Part shown: positions 1 through 11,740 of the stretch, one piece after another | How the letters are laid out: every line of letters begins with the position of its first letter | How positions within the stretch are numbered: position 1 is the stretch's first letter | Source of the DNA: Crambe crambe | Lineage: Eukaryota; Porifera; Demospongiae; Poecilosclerida; Crambeidae | Direction of reading: 5' to 3' | DNA: 64,000 bases | Assembly: GCA_963924555.1 (NCBI GenBank) | Contig: OZ004597.1 | Location: forward strand, 930,001 to 994,000 | Notes under the pieces: generated by a model | The model's input: only the letters and a program-made list of their open reading frames with translations | What the model was told of the DNA's origin: nothing | Database searches by the model: none | Translations under genes and position numbers: made by a program

Positions 1-1553
1 TGGAACTAGAACTAGGTCTACCATTAAAAATGCAATACATGGGCATTTGGATCATGTGCTTATACAAGTACAAATCACCTGTATTCTGGAGTGTGTGTGT
101 TGTACGCAAGTGTGTGCTGTAGGCAATAAAGAGAAATCTTGAAAATTGAGATCGAGCAAAGGGGAGGAGAGGAAATTGCTCGTTCACTCATGTACTCTCA
201 CTCACAATCTGTTTGTTTTCTTTTGTGTTTTTCCCTGAAATGCTACCTAGTGGTCCACGAAAGTAAGTTTGTCTGTTCCTACTTGCTATCTAAACCATTC
301 TGGTGGTGTGGTGAGGTTATCTTAAATTCCTAAACCAACAGCAAAAGGCACCACCACTGTTACCATGTCCCCTTGTACAAATAGCAACTAGGGGTTAGTT
401 TAGCTGTGATCTAATCCATATGCATGATGAAGTTGAATGCAAGTGGTATAAAAATACAGATACAAATACCTTCAGTGCGAAACAACTTCCTCAATTTCAA
501 GAATGAAGGAGTTATTTAAAAACATCACTGTTCTGGTCTTTTGTGAGATGAAGGTTTTTAAAAAACTCTTTTGTGTCTCAGAGAGGAAAACAGTCAGAGT
601 TTACTAGTGAAGAATAGTTTAAAATACTGAAACAATTGTGCTTTACAAGCACAGAACGGTGAGACAATAGCAATGAATGCAACATGAATGCGGAAGATCA
701 TAGATTCTGAAAATTACAGCGCTGGATGAATGAATTGTGAAAATACCAAACATAGTTTACTAGCATGAAATACAGCATGGATGCTAAAAACATATATATA
801 TATAAGCATTGATGGATTCTTAAACTCACAGTGCTGGATGAATGAATGCTGAAAATACCTTGGATTACTAATTATTATTATAACACTGGATGGTATAGAA
901 CCAATTGATGCTGTGGTATTGTTCTGGGCTGAATAATGCATGAATGGCTGTCGTTCACAAAGTGCTTTGGAGTCAAGCCACAGGAATGCAAACCAGCCTG
1001 TGTTGTTGAGTTAGAATTTCCCATGCCAACAACACACCTCGGCTATGCAAAGAGATAGAATGGAGCATGGAGAGAGTATGCTCTGTGGTTCTGTAATAAC
1101 TATCTTGGGGAGGGAGAGAGAGATATGAAACCAACACAATGGTGGCTTTTGAGGTCATCAAATAAGTTAACAGGTCTCAGTAAGAAGCTAGAAGCTAGAA
1201 AGCGGCTCTTTTGATAGGGCCGGTACTGACGGAAGAGTGTGACTGAGTGCGCTGTTATTAATGTTCACTTGTTTTCTCACATGAAGTATGACTAGAAGGA
1301 GCAGCGGGAGTATTCCACTGGATCATACACACTAAGTACAGCCTGAACACCTCTACCAGGCGGCACTATGATGAAGAATTGATGTCTCCAGTGTTATACT
1401 GACGCCACATCTTAGACATTGTTCCGCTTATTGCACAACTTTAGGTTTATGGGTTAACTGTAATGGCATTGCCCATATTGTTCTATTGAGTCCACTCTGT
1501 TTCCTTAGGAAGATATAACACCTCGCATTGTGTCAATGTGCTATGTCTATCAC
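1..1553. other. No gene recognised; left-edge spacer
   Basis: No open frame here resembles a known protein and no convincing exon was found on either strand. Two imperfect copies of a roughly 30-bp unit, with the shared core ctggatgaatgaat and a following gaaaatacc, sit near 722 and 833. This stretch could be an intron of the HMG-box gene on the minus strand if that gene continues to the left, because its last visible exon ends in a usable splice donor. Confidence 0.5.
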
Positions 1554-4500
1554 TTACATGTTCCTCCTAGGCATGTCTGGGTCCTTCTTCCTCCGGCGGT
1601 GACGAGGGGTGATGATAGGGTTCAGGGGGATGACTCCTGAGGTCCCTGCACTGGTTCCCGCACTGCCTCCTTGTTGGATGGCTGTGGGGGAGAGGTCTCT
1701 GTGTAGGAAGGCAGCTGAATAGCCTGCTTCGTATGCTTGCTTCTGCTGCTCATATCTAAGAGGGAGAGAGAAGGGGGGAGGAGAAGAGAGAGCAAGATTA
1801 CATCATAACTGTTTATCTCACTGGCTACTCATAATTTCTTTCTCTCTTCAACTAACACAAACATGTGATGCTTCCTCACTCACTGCAGTATTATAGCCAT
1901 TGCACAATCTAAGCAGTGTTTTTACTATGGGGCAGCAGTGTATAAACCTATGGGCTATATTTCCGAGGTCAGTGCACCAAAGACCATGAGAATTCGTTTC
2001 ACACTGATTGGCAACGAGCATGCGACCTCAATCAAATTGTACAAGTTCCTATGAGTTTGCACTCTTTTAATGAACTACCACCCATAATGCCCACTAAGAG
2101 ATTAAGACTTCAAAAAGGGAGGGGGAGATTTGGGTTACTTGAGAAAAGGGAAGTGGTTTGTAAAGTGTTAAAGATAGACATCTTGTTTTGCTTGCATCCA
2201 TGGTTTGTACGAGTGATTTTTCATGCCACTCAATGTTTTGATAGCAAAGAAGAAAACAAATGAATCTCCACATTGTATTTCCCTTTATGGAAATATTTTG
2301 TATTGGCCTTAAGTACACTCATTCCTATAAAGTCATCAACTCTCCCCAGGCTGGAATTGATATATCTGGCCTCAAAATCTACCCTATTATCAGCTCTTTC
2401 TGACCTCAAGTCTGCCCTATCGCCAGTTCTCTTTGGGCCTCAAATCCAACTATCATTTCATCTAGTTACATTCCTAGAGGGGTATTCCCTTTTGCCCACA
2501 AAGTTCTACCCTTGTTATAATATCTGCTAGCTCCTTCTCACCTCTGTTTATCTCGAACAGCCATCTCATTGTAAGGCTTCTTCTGCTCAGGGGTCATGAG
2601 TTTCCATGCTGATGAGAGTTGGCGTGCCATGGCCCCTACACTGAGTGAGGGGTTCTCTTGCTTCAGCTTGGGTCGCTTCACAGAGCAAAAATGGAGAAAA
2701 GCACACCTGAAAAAAAAAAATAATTAAGAAGAAGAATAATAAATGAAATACAAGTCGGGACAGGATAAAAACATAATCCAAGGTCGAAATTTTCTCTTAT
2801 TTAATTTTCTCTTATTTTGTAGTTACTAATTAGTGATGATTATGGCTAACAAATGGTATCTAAACAAATTCTCCCTCTCTCCCTCTCTTTTTTGAGGTGC
2901 AACATGCCATTGGATATTGAATTCCTTGTATGGCCAGGGAGCAAGGAGGCAGGGACACAACATTTCCATGTACTTGGTTACTACAGTTAAACACCATTAG
3001 GAGAGGAATCTTTAAATCTATGGATCAGCCAAAGTGATGATGATGATGATGGTGTATTGTGTATTGCCCTGTGCTCAACACAGTTGCTACTCTATATGGC
3101 TACACCCAAGCCCATCAATTAGGGCAGCTGTGCTACAATTTGGGAGTAACAATTATAGTGGCTATATAGCACCATGACTGTCACCAATCAAATTAAAATC
3201 TCAGAATACACCTGTAGTACATAATACCTATATAGCCCATACTTGATTTACAGGGGTCCCTTAATTTTAGCTAAAACTACAGGGGCCCCCTGACTTTGTA
3301 TTCATTAGGGGAGTGCATACATAGTAGGTGTGTGTATAAGCCACCAATCAAACCACCACAAACTCAACCAGAACTTTACATAAACAACAACAACAACAAC
3401 AACAATGAAATAAACAAACTAAGAAGGTGGGGAAAAGACACGTACATATTCCTCTTAGGTTGCCCAGGCTCCTTCTTTCGTCTCCCTCTACGAGTTCCAT
3501 CTTTGGCTAACGGCTTGTCAAATCCAGACACCTCCCTCCTATATCTCTCTCTGTCCTCCTCTGCCAGTTTTTGGAACTTTTGCTTCTCTTTATCGGTCAT
3601 GGTTTTCCAGAGGGCAGAGCATTCTTTGGAGAAGGCGGTAAACTGGACGGGCACTCCTTGCTGACGATAAAAATCTCTCCTAATTGTAAACACAAATTAA
3701 CAAAAATTTGATCGGATACTTTAATGAGGAATTACTCAAATGTAAGAATATTTCTGCTTTTATGTTTTCTTCCGCTCAAGACTTTCTTTTGGTTACCTCA
3801 ATCCTCTTTGAGGCTTTTGAATCAAGGATTTGCGTATGGAGATGATATTTGTAGTACACGAAACTAACAGCTGTAGTAGCCCAGGTACTAATTTTATGTC
3901 CCCATAGTGATTATAACCAGCATGCAGACCTACAACTACAATACACCATGCTGGCCACTTGCCCATGTACTTATGGCTAGACCCACTCACTAGCTTGCCA
4001 GAAATTTTCTCTTTTTATTTTTTCTTTATTTTATTTTTGTTTGTTTATTTTTGAGACACAAACTGCAACTTTAAAAGACGAGTGCACTCAGCATTGAAGG
4101 GGTACTATCATTTTGGTGGAACGATACTTAACCCCCCAAAAGAAAAGAGAAGGGGAAAAAGATCAATTAAGTCAACTACCCTACACCATAATTATAATGT
4201 TGGAGGGAAATGTCTGGCTTCCACAGCACCAAACCTGTATTGCATCACCATCCACACAAGTCATGTCGTAACACACTCAACTCGAGACAGCGTACAGCGT
4301 ACATGTATCGGCACTCAAGTTTCACTAACCTTTGCTGGACAAAGAAAGCATACGGTGTCATCCTTCCACGAATCCGAGGACGCTCCTTTGTGGGGGAGTC
4401 TGGGGTACTCGGCAGGCGCATAGAGGTGGGAGGCTGGTGCGACTGGGAGTGGGAGCGTTCTTGTTGCTGGATCAATGCCTCTATTGTGTCGTAAGGGTTG

Positions 4501-6287
4501 ACAGTGTGGGACACAGGCATCGATGTAACTGCAATCAGTGGGAGATGAGTCACAATGAAAAGAAGTGCTATGCAAGTGTCTCATGTACAAGCAAAAATAC
4601 ATCTAATTACATTCCGTGATTAAAAAAGAATAAACAAAGAAAAGAATCTTTTAAGTGCTTAATTGACTGTACATGGAACAGGGAATAAGGGACTAAGGTT
4701 CATTTCCACATGCAAACATCACTGGGGTTATATATTCCATCAAGAGTACTGTCTATTTCCACATGCAAACATCAGCTAGGGGTAATACTGGGGTTGTTTC
4801 CACATGTGAAACATTAGCTAGGGTTACCAGGGTTGTTTCTATTTTCCACATGCTAACATCATGCATAACAAGAAAGTTATTGCTCTCATCCCAACCAGTT
4901 ATAGAACACACCAAGCAATGAGTTCTGGTCATGGTGAGTGGTATGCTCAATATAAAAACAACGTCATCACAAACATAATGAGGAGGGGCCAAAGGGAGGG
5001 GGGAAGTGGGAGGGGGAGACATGGTTAAATTTCAGATTGCAATCGTTACTGGAGATTGTTTAGACATTGGATGCAATACATACATATCACTTTGGCTTGG
5101 TCGGTATTTTAGCGGAGTTCATATGGTGGATAATTAGGCTCTTGGTGAAATCAATATACACACACCTGTTAAGTATACACATCAGAAAGTGTTGAAAGCA
5201 TAATCCAAGGACATCGGGGACAAAACCCCGCATCTAGTCAGCAAGGGATAAAGAAACAAGATGGTTGTGCATGGTGTTTTTTTTTTGCTGTTTGGTCACA
5301 TAAATCCAAATGCTTGTAAATAGAGAGGAACCAGTATCCCTCTAACTGATTTATTCAGAACCATAAGTTTATTTATCAAACAATAAACTGATAGTGATTG
5401 GATTTTTGCAATGGTGCCGTCACAAATCTGAAGTGCATGCTAATCTATTTGAGAGTGGGGTCAATCCAGGATAACTGTCTTCTCTATCAGTTGCTAGGCT
5501 ACACCATTGTATGCATTATACTAATATGACGGGGGTATGCGACTCCATTGCAGGCAAACCAGAGAGTGTACAGGCAAAACATCAAAAGCAGTGTTGGGAA
5601 AGACCTCACTTCATCTTTAATTTGGACCTCCAAAAAATTTTGTGGTCAGATTTGGAGTATTCAATATGGGTGGGGAAGGGCCAAATCCATCATCTAACCA
5701 CAGTGCTGATATCCCTGGGAAAATGTCTTAGAGCAAGCATGGACTTGTTACTCACTGAGTTTGTTGCTAGCTAGCTACAAACCTTGTCACCACTCAAGTC
5801 AAGCCAGACCTATGTGTAACCTATGAACAAGCTTATCCTTTGACCTTAAAAGAAGAGGCTTGTTGGACATCAGAAAAAAAGAAAAAGGTGACTGCTAGCA
5901 TGCTGCTAGCTAGCTGGCTAGCTAATACAGATGGCTAAAGTTTAAGAGTAGTAGCTAGATTTTTTTCTTACTAGTTCTTGCACCGGCACTCATGGAGAGC
6001 CCGCTTGTGTTGCCTATGTGCATTCTCTGAGGGCCTCCCGGCTGCTGCACTTGCTGAGGGTGAGGTTGAGGCAGTGGTTGTCTCGGAGGGGCTTGTACCA
6101 GATGAGTCTGGTGCCCGTGGTGATGCGGCTGCTGAGCCCCAACTTGTATCCCTCCACCGCCATTCCTGGGTTCTGCTAAACCTTGGATGTCTGCTGGAGC
6201 GTAGGTAAAAGTGAGCTGTGGTGGAGGCAGAGGGGCATGAGTGGTCGCTCCAACATGTGCTGCTGCAGCCGTCACAAGCCCGTCCAT
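1554..6287 (-). CDS. HMG-box protein with two HMG boxes and a His/Pro/Gln-rich N-terminus (Dsp1-like layout)
   Basis: Exons read on the minus strand as 6287-5972, 4528-4330, 3679-3446, 2706-2542 and 1755-1554, in frame throughout (371 codons plus stop). The first exon codes a low-complexity Ala/Pro/His/Gln-rich region. The next two exons form HMG box A (GRMTPYAFFVQQ, then QFTAFSKECSALWKTM). A basic linker RRKKEPGQPKRNM leads into box B (CAFLHFCSVKRPKLKQENP, SAWKLMTPEQKKPYNEMA). HMG boxes bend DNA in the nucleus, and Drosophila Dsp1 shares the glutamine-rich N-terminus plus two boxes. The last visible exon ends in another basic linker, DPDMPRRNM. At that point the sequence is both an ATG-TAA stop and a perfect splice donor, so the gene may continue beyond the left edge. 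There is no acidic tail, unlike HMGB at 13705. The family call is secure; orthology is not. Confidence 0.85.
4699..4860. repeat. Minisatellite, about 4 degenerate copies
   Basis: Imperfect tandem copies of a unit around tttccacatgcaaacatca, with a variable tail that includes gctagggtta. The array lies inside the first intron of the HMG-box gene (minus strand). No coding signal is seen. Confidence 0.7.
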
Positions 6288-6559
6288 ACTAAGCTGTATT
6301 AAAAGTATTACTGGTACAGTTGTATTAGCTCTAATTTGCTTGTAACTCTTCAGACTTTATATATTTGCTTGCTTGAAGAGCAGGCTATACTTGGAGTACT
6401 GTGGCGAATGACGCGCCGCCTAGCTATATAAAAAAGTAACTAAAAACTCCCTCAGGAATGTCAATAAGAATCTCTAATGGGCATGCGCGATAAATAATTG
6501 AAATTCCTCAAAAAAAATTTTTTTCCTGGTTTCATCTTCTTATTTATTATGAAATTCAG
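6288..6559. promoter_or_regulatory. Spacer between the HMG-box gene and the first visible GH3 exon
   Basis: This 272-bp stretch must hold the HMG-box gene promoter and 5' leader. It contains a TATA-like ctatataaaa near 6424 and ends in an intron acceptor (tgaaattcag). No reading frame here resembles the missing N-terminal part of the GH3 enzyme. The promoter role is inferred from position only. Confidence 0.4.
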
Positions 6560-8325
6560 ATGTGGAAAATTACAATGGAACTGATCGACATCATTATAAT
6601 GCTGTGGTACCACTTTCAGACATGCAACAGGTAAATGGTTGTTTGAAATGATAGTAACTTTACACTACATTCTGAGTTTTCACATGTACAGATCTACATG
6701 CCTGCATTTATGGAATGTGTGAAGCAAGGGGTGTGGAGCATGATGTGTAGCTATAACGCAGTCAATGGCACTCCAATGTGTGCCAATGATGAATACCTGA
6801 ACCACTATGCCCGAGACACCTACAACTTCCAAGGATACATTGTAAGTGTTTCCCCATTGCGTGAGGCTCAGTTCACAAGCATAAAAATTTATTTTTCAAA
6901 ACTCTTAGGTCAGTGACTGCGGAGCAATAAACGATATTATGCAAAACCATAAGTATGTTTATGGCGTTTCTGTATGGATCACTAATAGAGAGATTGGTTT
7001 CTGTATTATTCAGGTATACCAACACTACTGAAGCGACTGTGAAGGCTGCATTGGAGGGGGGCACTGATCTGAATTGTGGTGGTTTTTACCAATCACATGC
7101 ACAGGTGTGTTTTTCACCCTCCAAACATAACAGTCTTGGATGTGTGCAATAATAATTATTGTTCCTTTATTTGTTTGTTTCTTTGTTTGTTTGTTTGTTT
7201 GTTTGTCGTTGTTATTACTCTATTAATTAAGTTCACGTAGCCACTTTCATATCATCACAGGATGCTTATGATAAGGGATCCATTACAGATGAAGATTTAA
7301 ATCGTGCTGTGGGGCGTTTATTTACTGTCAGGTAAAGAGTGCTATTATAAGTGTGAATGGAAGAAGCATGGAAGAGGAAGGACAAATAGAAGGAAAGATA
7401 CTGAATTGGAACTAAAGATTATAACTTGTTCCATGAGATGTATGCTGGTATGAATCTGTCAGCTGTTTCTAAGGTCTCCAATCTTTGACACTCATCATGC
7501 ATGCACACTAACACATTTTGCAGAATTAAACTGGGGATGTTTGACCCTCCAGATATGGTGCCATATAACACCATTGATGTTAATGCAGTTAACACTACAG
7601 CTAACCAAGTAAGCTTTGCAAGCATGCTAGATAAAGCAGTAACCTCTCTCCCTCCCTGCAGATGTTGGCCTTGGAAGCAGCAGAGCAGAGCATAATTCTC
7701 CTCCAGAATAAGAATAATGTTCTCCCCATGGACATGAGCAAGAAGGTTGCTCTCATCGGACCAAACTCCAAGGCAACAGGCACCATGCAGGGAAATTATA
7801 AGGTTATTTTATATTGTGGTTGTTATACCCCGTTGATCATTGGATGGTAATGGTGATATTTCAAGACTAAACTCAACTTGACCCTCCTGATAGGTCCAAA
7901 GTCTGACATAATCATTGAAGTATTGAGTATTGTCTGAAGCTAATATCTTGGTATCCCATAGAGACAATACAGGAGTATTTTGACCAATATAAACACTAGA
8001 GGACCAGTTGCAATTTCACCATGAGCTCCTCCCCAGGACCAAAGGGTCCATTTCCTCTCGTATGCAGCCACTGTCGAACTCTTGAAAGAGAAAAAGTGTC
8101 AAAATTCTGTTATCATTCCGAAAATAAAATAACGGATCATAGCTACCTGTGTACACCTGATCAATATGAAATCCATTTCCTCCTTGACAGCATTTTCTGT
8201 CCTTTTTGTCCTTGTCATTGAAGTGACTTCACAGTATTCTTAATGTAGAGAGCTGAAGTTGAACACACTGAATAATAACTGTAATTTATCTCAAGTCTGA
8301 GAGTGGGTCTTCCGTCTTCTAAATT

Positions 8326-8417
<92 letters not shown>

Positions 8418-9072
8418 CCTTGGTTTCTCCAAGTTGTTTGTCCATGAAAAATGCTATTGTTTATTAAATTCATCATGATAAAATCATAATAAAAGAAGAA
8501 AGAAGATTTTGCTATTGCATTCAAGATCCTTATTCTCTTTCCTAAAAGTGAAACAAGAGTAGACCTGATAGTCAGATAGGTAATAAAAAAAGGATTTATG
8601 TACTGCAAAATATCAGCAGTAAACAGTTCATGTGCCCATAATAGTACACATCCGTTATTGGGAGAAAAAATATATTTCTGTAGGGAACTGCACCCTATCT
8701 GATCAGCCCAATGGATGGACTGACAAAAATGAATGTATCTGTCACTCAAGCCGATGGATGCAATGTGGCTTGTTCCTCTGACTCTGGATTTTCCGAAGCT
8801 GTTAATGTGGCCAAAAATGCAGATATAGTAGTTATGGTGATGGGTTTGGACCAGGGCCAGGAGAGGTAAATGCTTAACTCTGCTCTCTTGCCCAAAAACA
8901 GAACTTAAGTACATGTTCAGTCATTATTGGCTGGCAGTGGATGGGATGGAATGTAGTTATGTGGATGGATAGTTATGACAGGGTTCAATGTTATTGCTAC
9001 ATGTATTTATGTATTTTCACTCTGATTTTTGCTATTTTGTGTTTACTTCTCTTATTTCCACTCCAATTTTCA

Positions 9073-9140
<68 letters not shown>

Positions 9141-10380
9141 GTGAAGGTCACGACAGAACAGATATTGTGCTTCCTGGCATGCAGGAACAATTATTGGATG
9201 CTGTTAAAAAGGGGATCTCGAGTACCACTCCCATAATCATTGTTTTAATGGTAGGAGGACCTGTCGATATCTCCTGGGGAAAGGTGTGGCTAGCATTAAA
9301 ATAAACCGCATTAATTAATTCCTGGCTTCTCCCTTGTTTTTCAATACATAGACAAATGCAGATGCTATACTTTGGGTGGGCTACCCGGGCCAGTGTGGGG
9401 GACTGGCTATAGCTGAAGTGCTGCTAGGAGTGGTCAACCCTTCTGGGAAACTCCCGTACACAATGGTAACACAAACATGTTGGACCATTAGCACATCGTT
9501 ATACACCTCTTTCCTGTTTATCTCCAATTCACATGATGTTATCATGGAAAAATTGAGTCAACATGTGCGATTTTTCTGAGAGAAAAATGATATTTTTCAC
9601 ACTCCAAGCACCCCCCCAGGCCTGTTAGAACTCCTTTGATGTGGTCTATTATGAAAAAGCTCCCTATAGCCCCAAGGCCTAGGCTAGGATTTGTTGCAAC
9701 TCGCATTTGAACCTTGCATACATTCCAGGGATACAGTAGATTTCATTTGGTATGTTTATTTATTCATCCCATTTTAGTATCCAAGCGATTTTACGAAGCA
9801 GAACGACTTCCTCAATATGAGCATGAATGCTTATCCAGGTAGAACCTATCAATACTACACTGGTACACCCGTGTTTGCTTTTGGAGATGGCTTGAGCTAC
9901 ACGACCTTTGATTTCAAGTGGACCAACAAGTCTGTCGGGAGGGTCCATGCCATACAATCGAGAGATTTCAAGAACATGAAGGACAGTAATCCCGTTGCAG
10001 TGATGGAGGTTGAAGTGACTAACACCGGGAAAAGAGGTGGTGCTGTGACTGTTATTGCCTTCCTTACTTTTTCAGTACGTTATATTCGACAGCTGCCCAC
10101 ATCTATGTAATCAATGCCATTTTTCACAGCCTCCAAAAAATGGCCGCCTAAAAACCACCTTGGGTTTCAAGAAAGTCTTTCTTGACCCTGGAATGAAGAC
10201 TACCATTGACTTTGAAGCACTGGCAGAAAACTTTAAATACGTTGATAATAAGGTAAGCTCATAGCCTCTTCTAGTAACTGTCCAATTATTGATCAATAAA
10301 TATAGGGGAAAAGGAACATTTGCTTGGGTGAGCACCACATTGTGATAGAGAATTTGAAGCACAAGGTCACAGTTTACTAA
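6560..10380 (+). CDS. Glycoside hydrolase family 3 (beta-xylosidase/beta-glucosidase type), 5' part missing
   Basis: Thirteen exons are in frame: 6560-6630, 6692-6841, 6909-6952, 7014-7104, 7261-7331, 7524-7608, 7662-7802, 8684-8865, 9142-9283, 9352-9465, 9778-10074, 10130-10252 and 10306-10380, about 528 codons. The first visible piece, [17 protein letters not shown], matches the middle of the GH3 barrel. The motif GYIVSDCGAI carries the expected nucleophile Asp (6915-6917). [18 protein letters not shown] carries the expected acid/base Glu of beta-xylosidase-type GH3 enzymes (9143-9145). The C-terminal part has the [10 protein letters not shown] motif and a fibronectin-III-like domain ([13 protein letters not shown]). 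Family members are usually 700-800 residues, so roughly 200 N-terminal residues, including sugar-binding segments, are absent. The first exon opens in the middle of a codon after a good acceptor, so upstream exons are lost, lie elsewhere, or were dropped in assembly. The remaining frame has no stops, which argues against old decay. Substrate is not predictable. Confidence 0.85.
8327..8414. repeat. (CT)n microsatellite, about 44 units
   Basis: Nearly pure CT dinucleotide run inside the GH3 intron between the exons ending at 7802 and starting at 8684. It codes long Arg-Glu runs on the minus strand that are not genes. Confidence 0.95.
9078..9137. repeat. (CT)n microsatellite forming the polypyrimidine tract of a splice acceptor
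   Basis: About 29 CT units run directly into ctgcag at 9136-9141, the acceptor for the GH3 exon that starts at 9142 and carries the catalytic acid/base Glu. The repeat therefore serves as the pyrimidine tract of that intron. Confidence 0.9.
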
Positions 10381-10458
10381 ACCAACATTGATAAACCATG
10401 AACGAGTGTCAAAAATATTATTAATTGAGTTTTATGTTTATCTTGTGGTTTGGTTATC

Positions 10459-11520
10459 ATAGCTCATGTCTGGTCTTTGAGCCTCGCAGCCTTGGTCCTT
10501 TCTTCTTGGGCTTCTTGTTGGCTCTTTTTGCAGTTGGAGGTTTTTTAACTGCATCCTGCACAAGGAGTGATCAACTTTAATCAATGATAAAACCATTATA
10601 CATCATATTGTGTCTACCTCATGAGGTTTGCTGGCTCTGAAAGGGTTAACATAACCGTCTTCCTCTGGTAGTAACCCCATTTCCTGAGCAACCTGGTCGT
10701 GGAGAAACAGTATACAAAGGCAGGTTTTTTGTTTTCCTCCCAAAAAATAAAAATGCTAGAGGGTGCAGTCCATGTACAATCACCACACATCCAGTAACAT
10801 ACCAAGTGTAATTGTGTGGCATGAGGACCACTGAACAGAGCTTTTGTCATGTTGCAAAACTGAATAGAGTCTCCTAGCACACTGTGCCACGCCTTATTCT
10901 TTTTGTAAATCTATAACAAAAAGTATTATATGGAGTCATCCTTAGCCACACCCACTACTTAACCTGCTTGGTGATATCAGGCATCCTCAACAAGACGTCT
11001 CCAAAAAATGCAACATTTTCGTATATCTTTCCTATCACTAAGTAAAGCACCACTCAATAATGATAGAATTTGTCAAACAAAATCTTATGAAAATACCTTC
11101 TCTCTGCTCTTGCTCCTCTGGAAAAGGATCACCTGCTGTGTAGTTCATCCGTGCAGCTTCTAGCAGAGCTTCATTCAAAACCTTAGCAACAGATCATCCT
11201 CAAGATTGTTTACTTAACATTAATATTTGATCTTACAGGGAAAATTGTTTCCATAAAGAATGTGATTGCTTTGTACTGTTTTGCATACTCAGTCACACTC
11301 CATAGTTGCTCAGCTACCTGCACCTGTTCCTTTCTCTTCAGAGCAAACAGATTTTTATCTTAGTTGCCATTAAGGAATATGACTACTTTCAGGTGGACAA
11401 AAATTACTGGAGGATACAAACCTCCAAGTGATTGTCAGCTGCAGTTCCAGGCCCATCACTTCCAAAAACTTCATCTTTTGCTCCTAAGCAGAGCAACAAC
11501 AGCACAATCCACTTAGCCAT
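10459..11520 (-). CDS. CCDC134: CCDC134 orthologue, secretory-pathway protein with C-terminal ER-retention-like tail
   Basis: Seven small exons on the minus strand start at ATG 11520-11518 and end at TGA 10459. The first exon (11520-11422) codes a signal peptide, MAKWIVLLLLCLGA. Later exons match conserved CCDC134 blocks: ENVAFFGDVLLRMPDI, SIQFCNMTKALFSGPHA, VAQEMGLLPEEDGYVNPF, then a Lys-rich tail KKKGPRLRGSKTRHEL. The vertebrate protein has the same order (AFFGDVVLRFP, ISFCNQ, GPHSP, MAQELG, NPF, KGPRISRSQSEL). The final RHEL resembles a KDEL/HDEL-type ER retrieval signal. The vertebrate protein is secreted or ER-resident and has been linked to gp96 handling and signalling. Size, about 200 residues, is close to the vertebrate 229. 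The gene is convergent with GH3 (78 bp between stops) and divergent from SAP30. Confidence 0.88.
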
Positions 11521-11740
11521 GTGACTGAACCCATGGAGTTGCTATGAAGGTGAACCCCTCCAATAATGAGCTAATGAATATCATTAACATCTCTGTGCAC
11601 AAGTAAGGGCGGGGCAACTTGCAAAAAAAAGAGCAGAATTTAATTTTTGTTTACTAGGTAGCTGCTGCTCTATAGTTGTCAACTAGAAACTGCTGTGTTT
11701 TATTACATGGTCTTGCTTGTGGTGAGTTAGTCAACCCAGT
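11521..11740. promoter_or_regulatory. Divergent promoter region, CCDC134 / SAP30
   Basis: 220 bp separate the two oppositely directed start codons, so both promoters must lie here or overlap. No TATA box is evident. Inferred from gene arrangement. Confidence 0.5.

Noticed and set aside
4082-4619. Several overlapping plus-strand frames of 94-113 codons
   Set aside because: Antisense shadows of the HMG-box exon at 4330-4528.
5880-5930. Cluster of gctagc repeats that might be a regulatory palindrome
   Set aside because: Similar gctagc runs occur at several unrelated places in the window, so it looks like a general sequence bias.
8215-8914. Long minus-strand frames with Arg-Glu runs
   Set aside because: They are translations of the (CT)n microsatellite in a GH3 intron. 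No conserved sequence and no exon signals.
8941-9304. Plus-strand frames with Ser-Leu runs
   Set aside because: Repeat translation leading into the real GH3 exon at 9142; only the exon part is coding.
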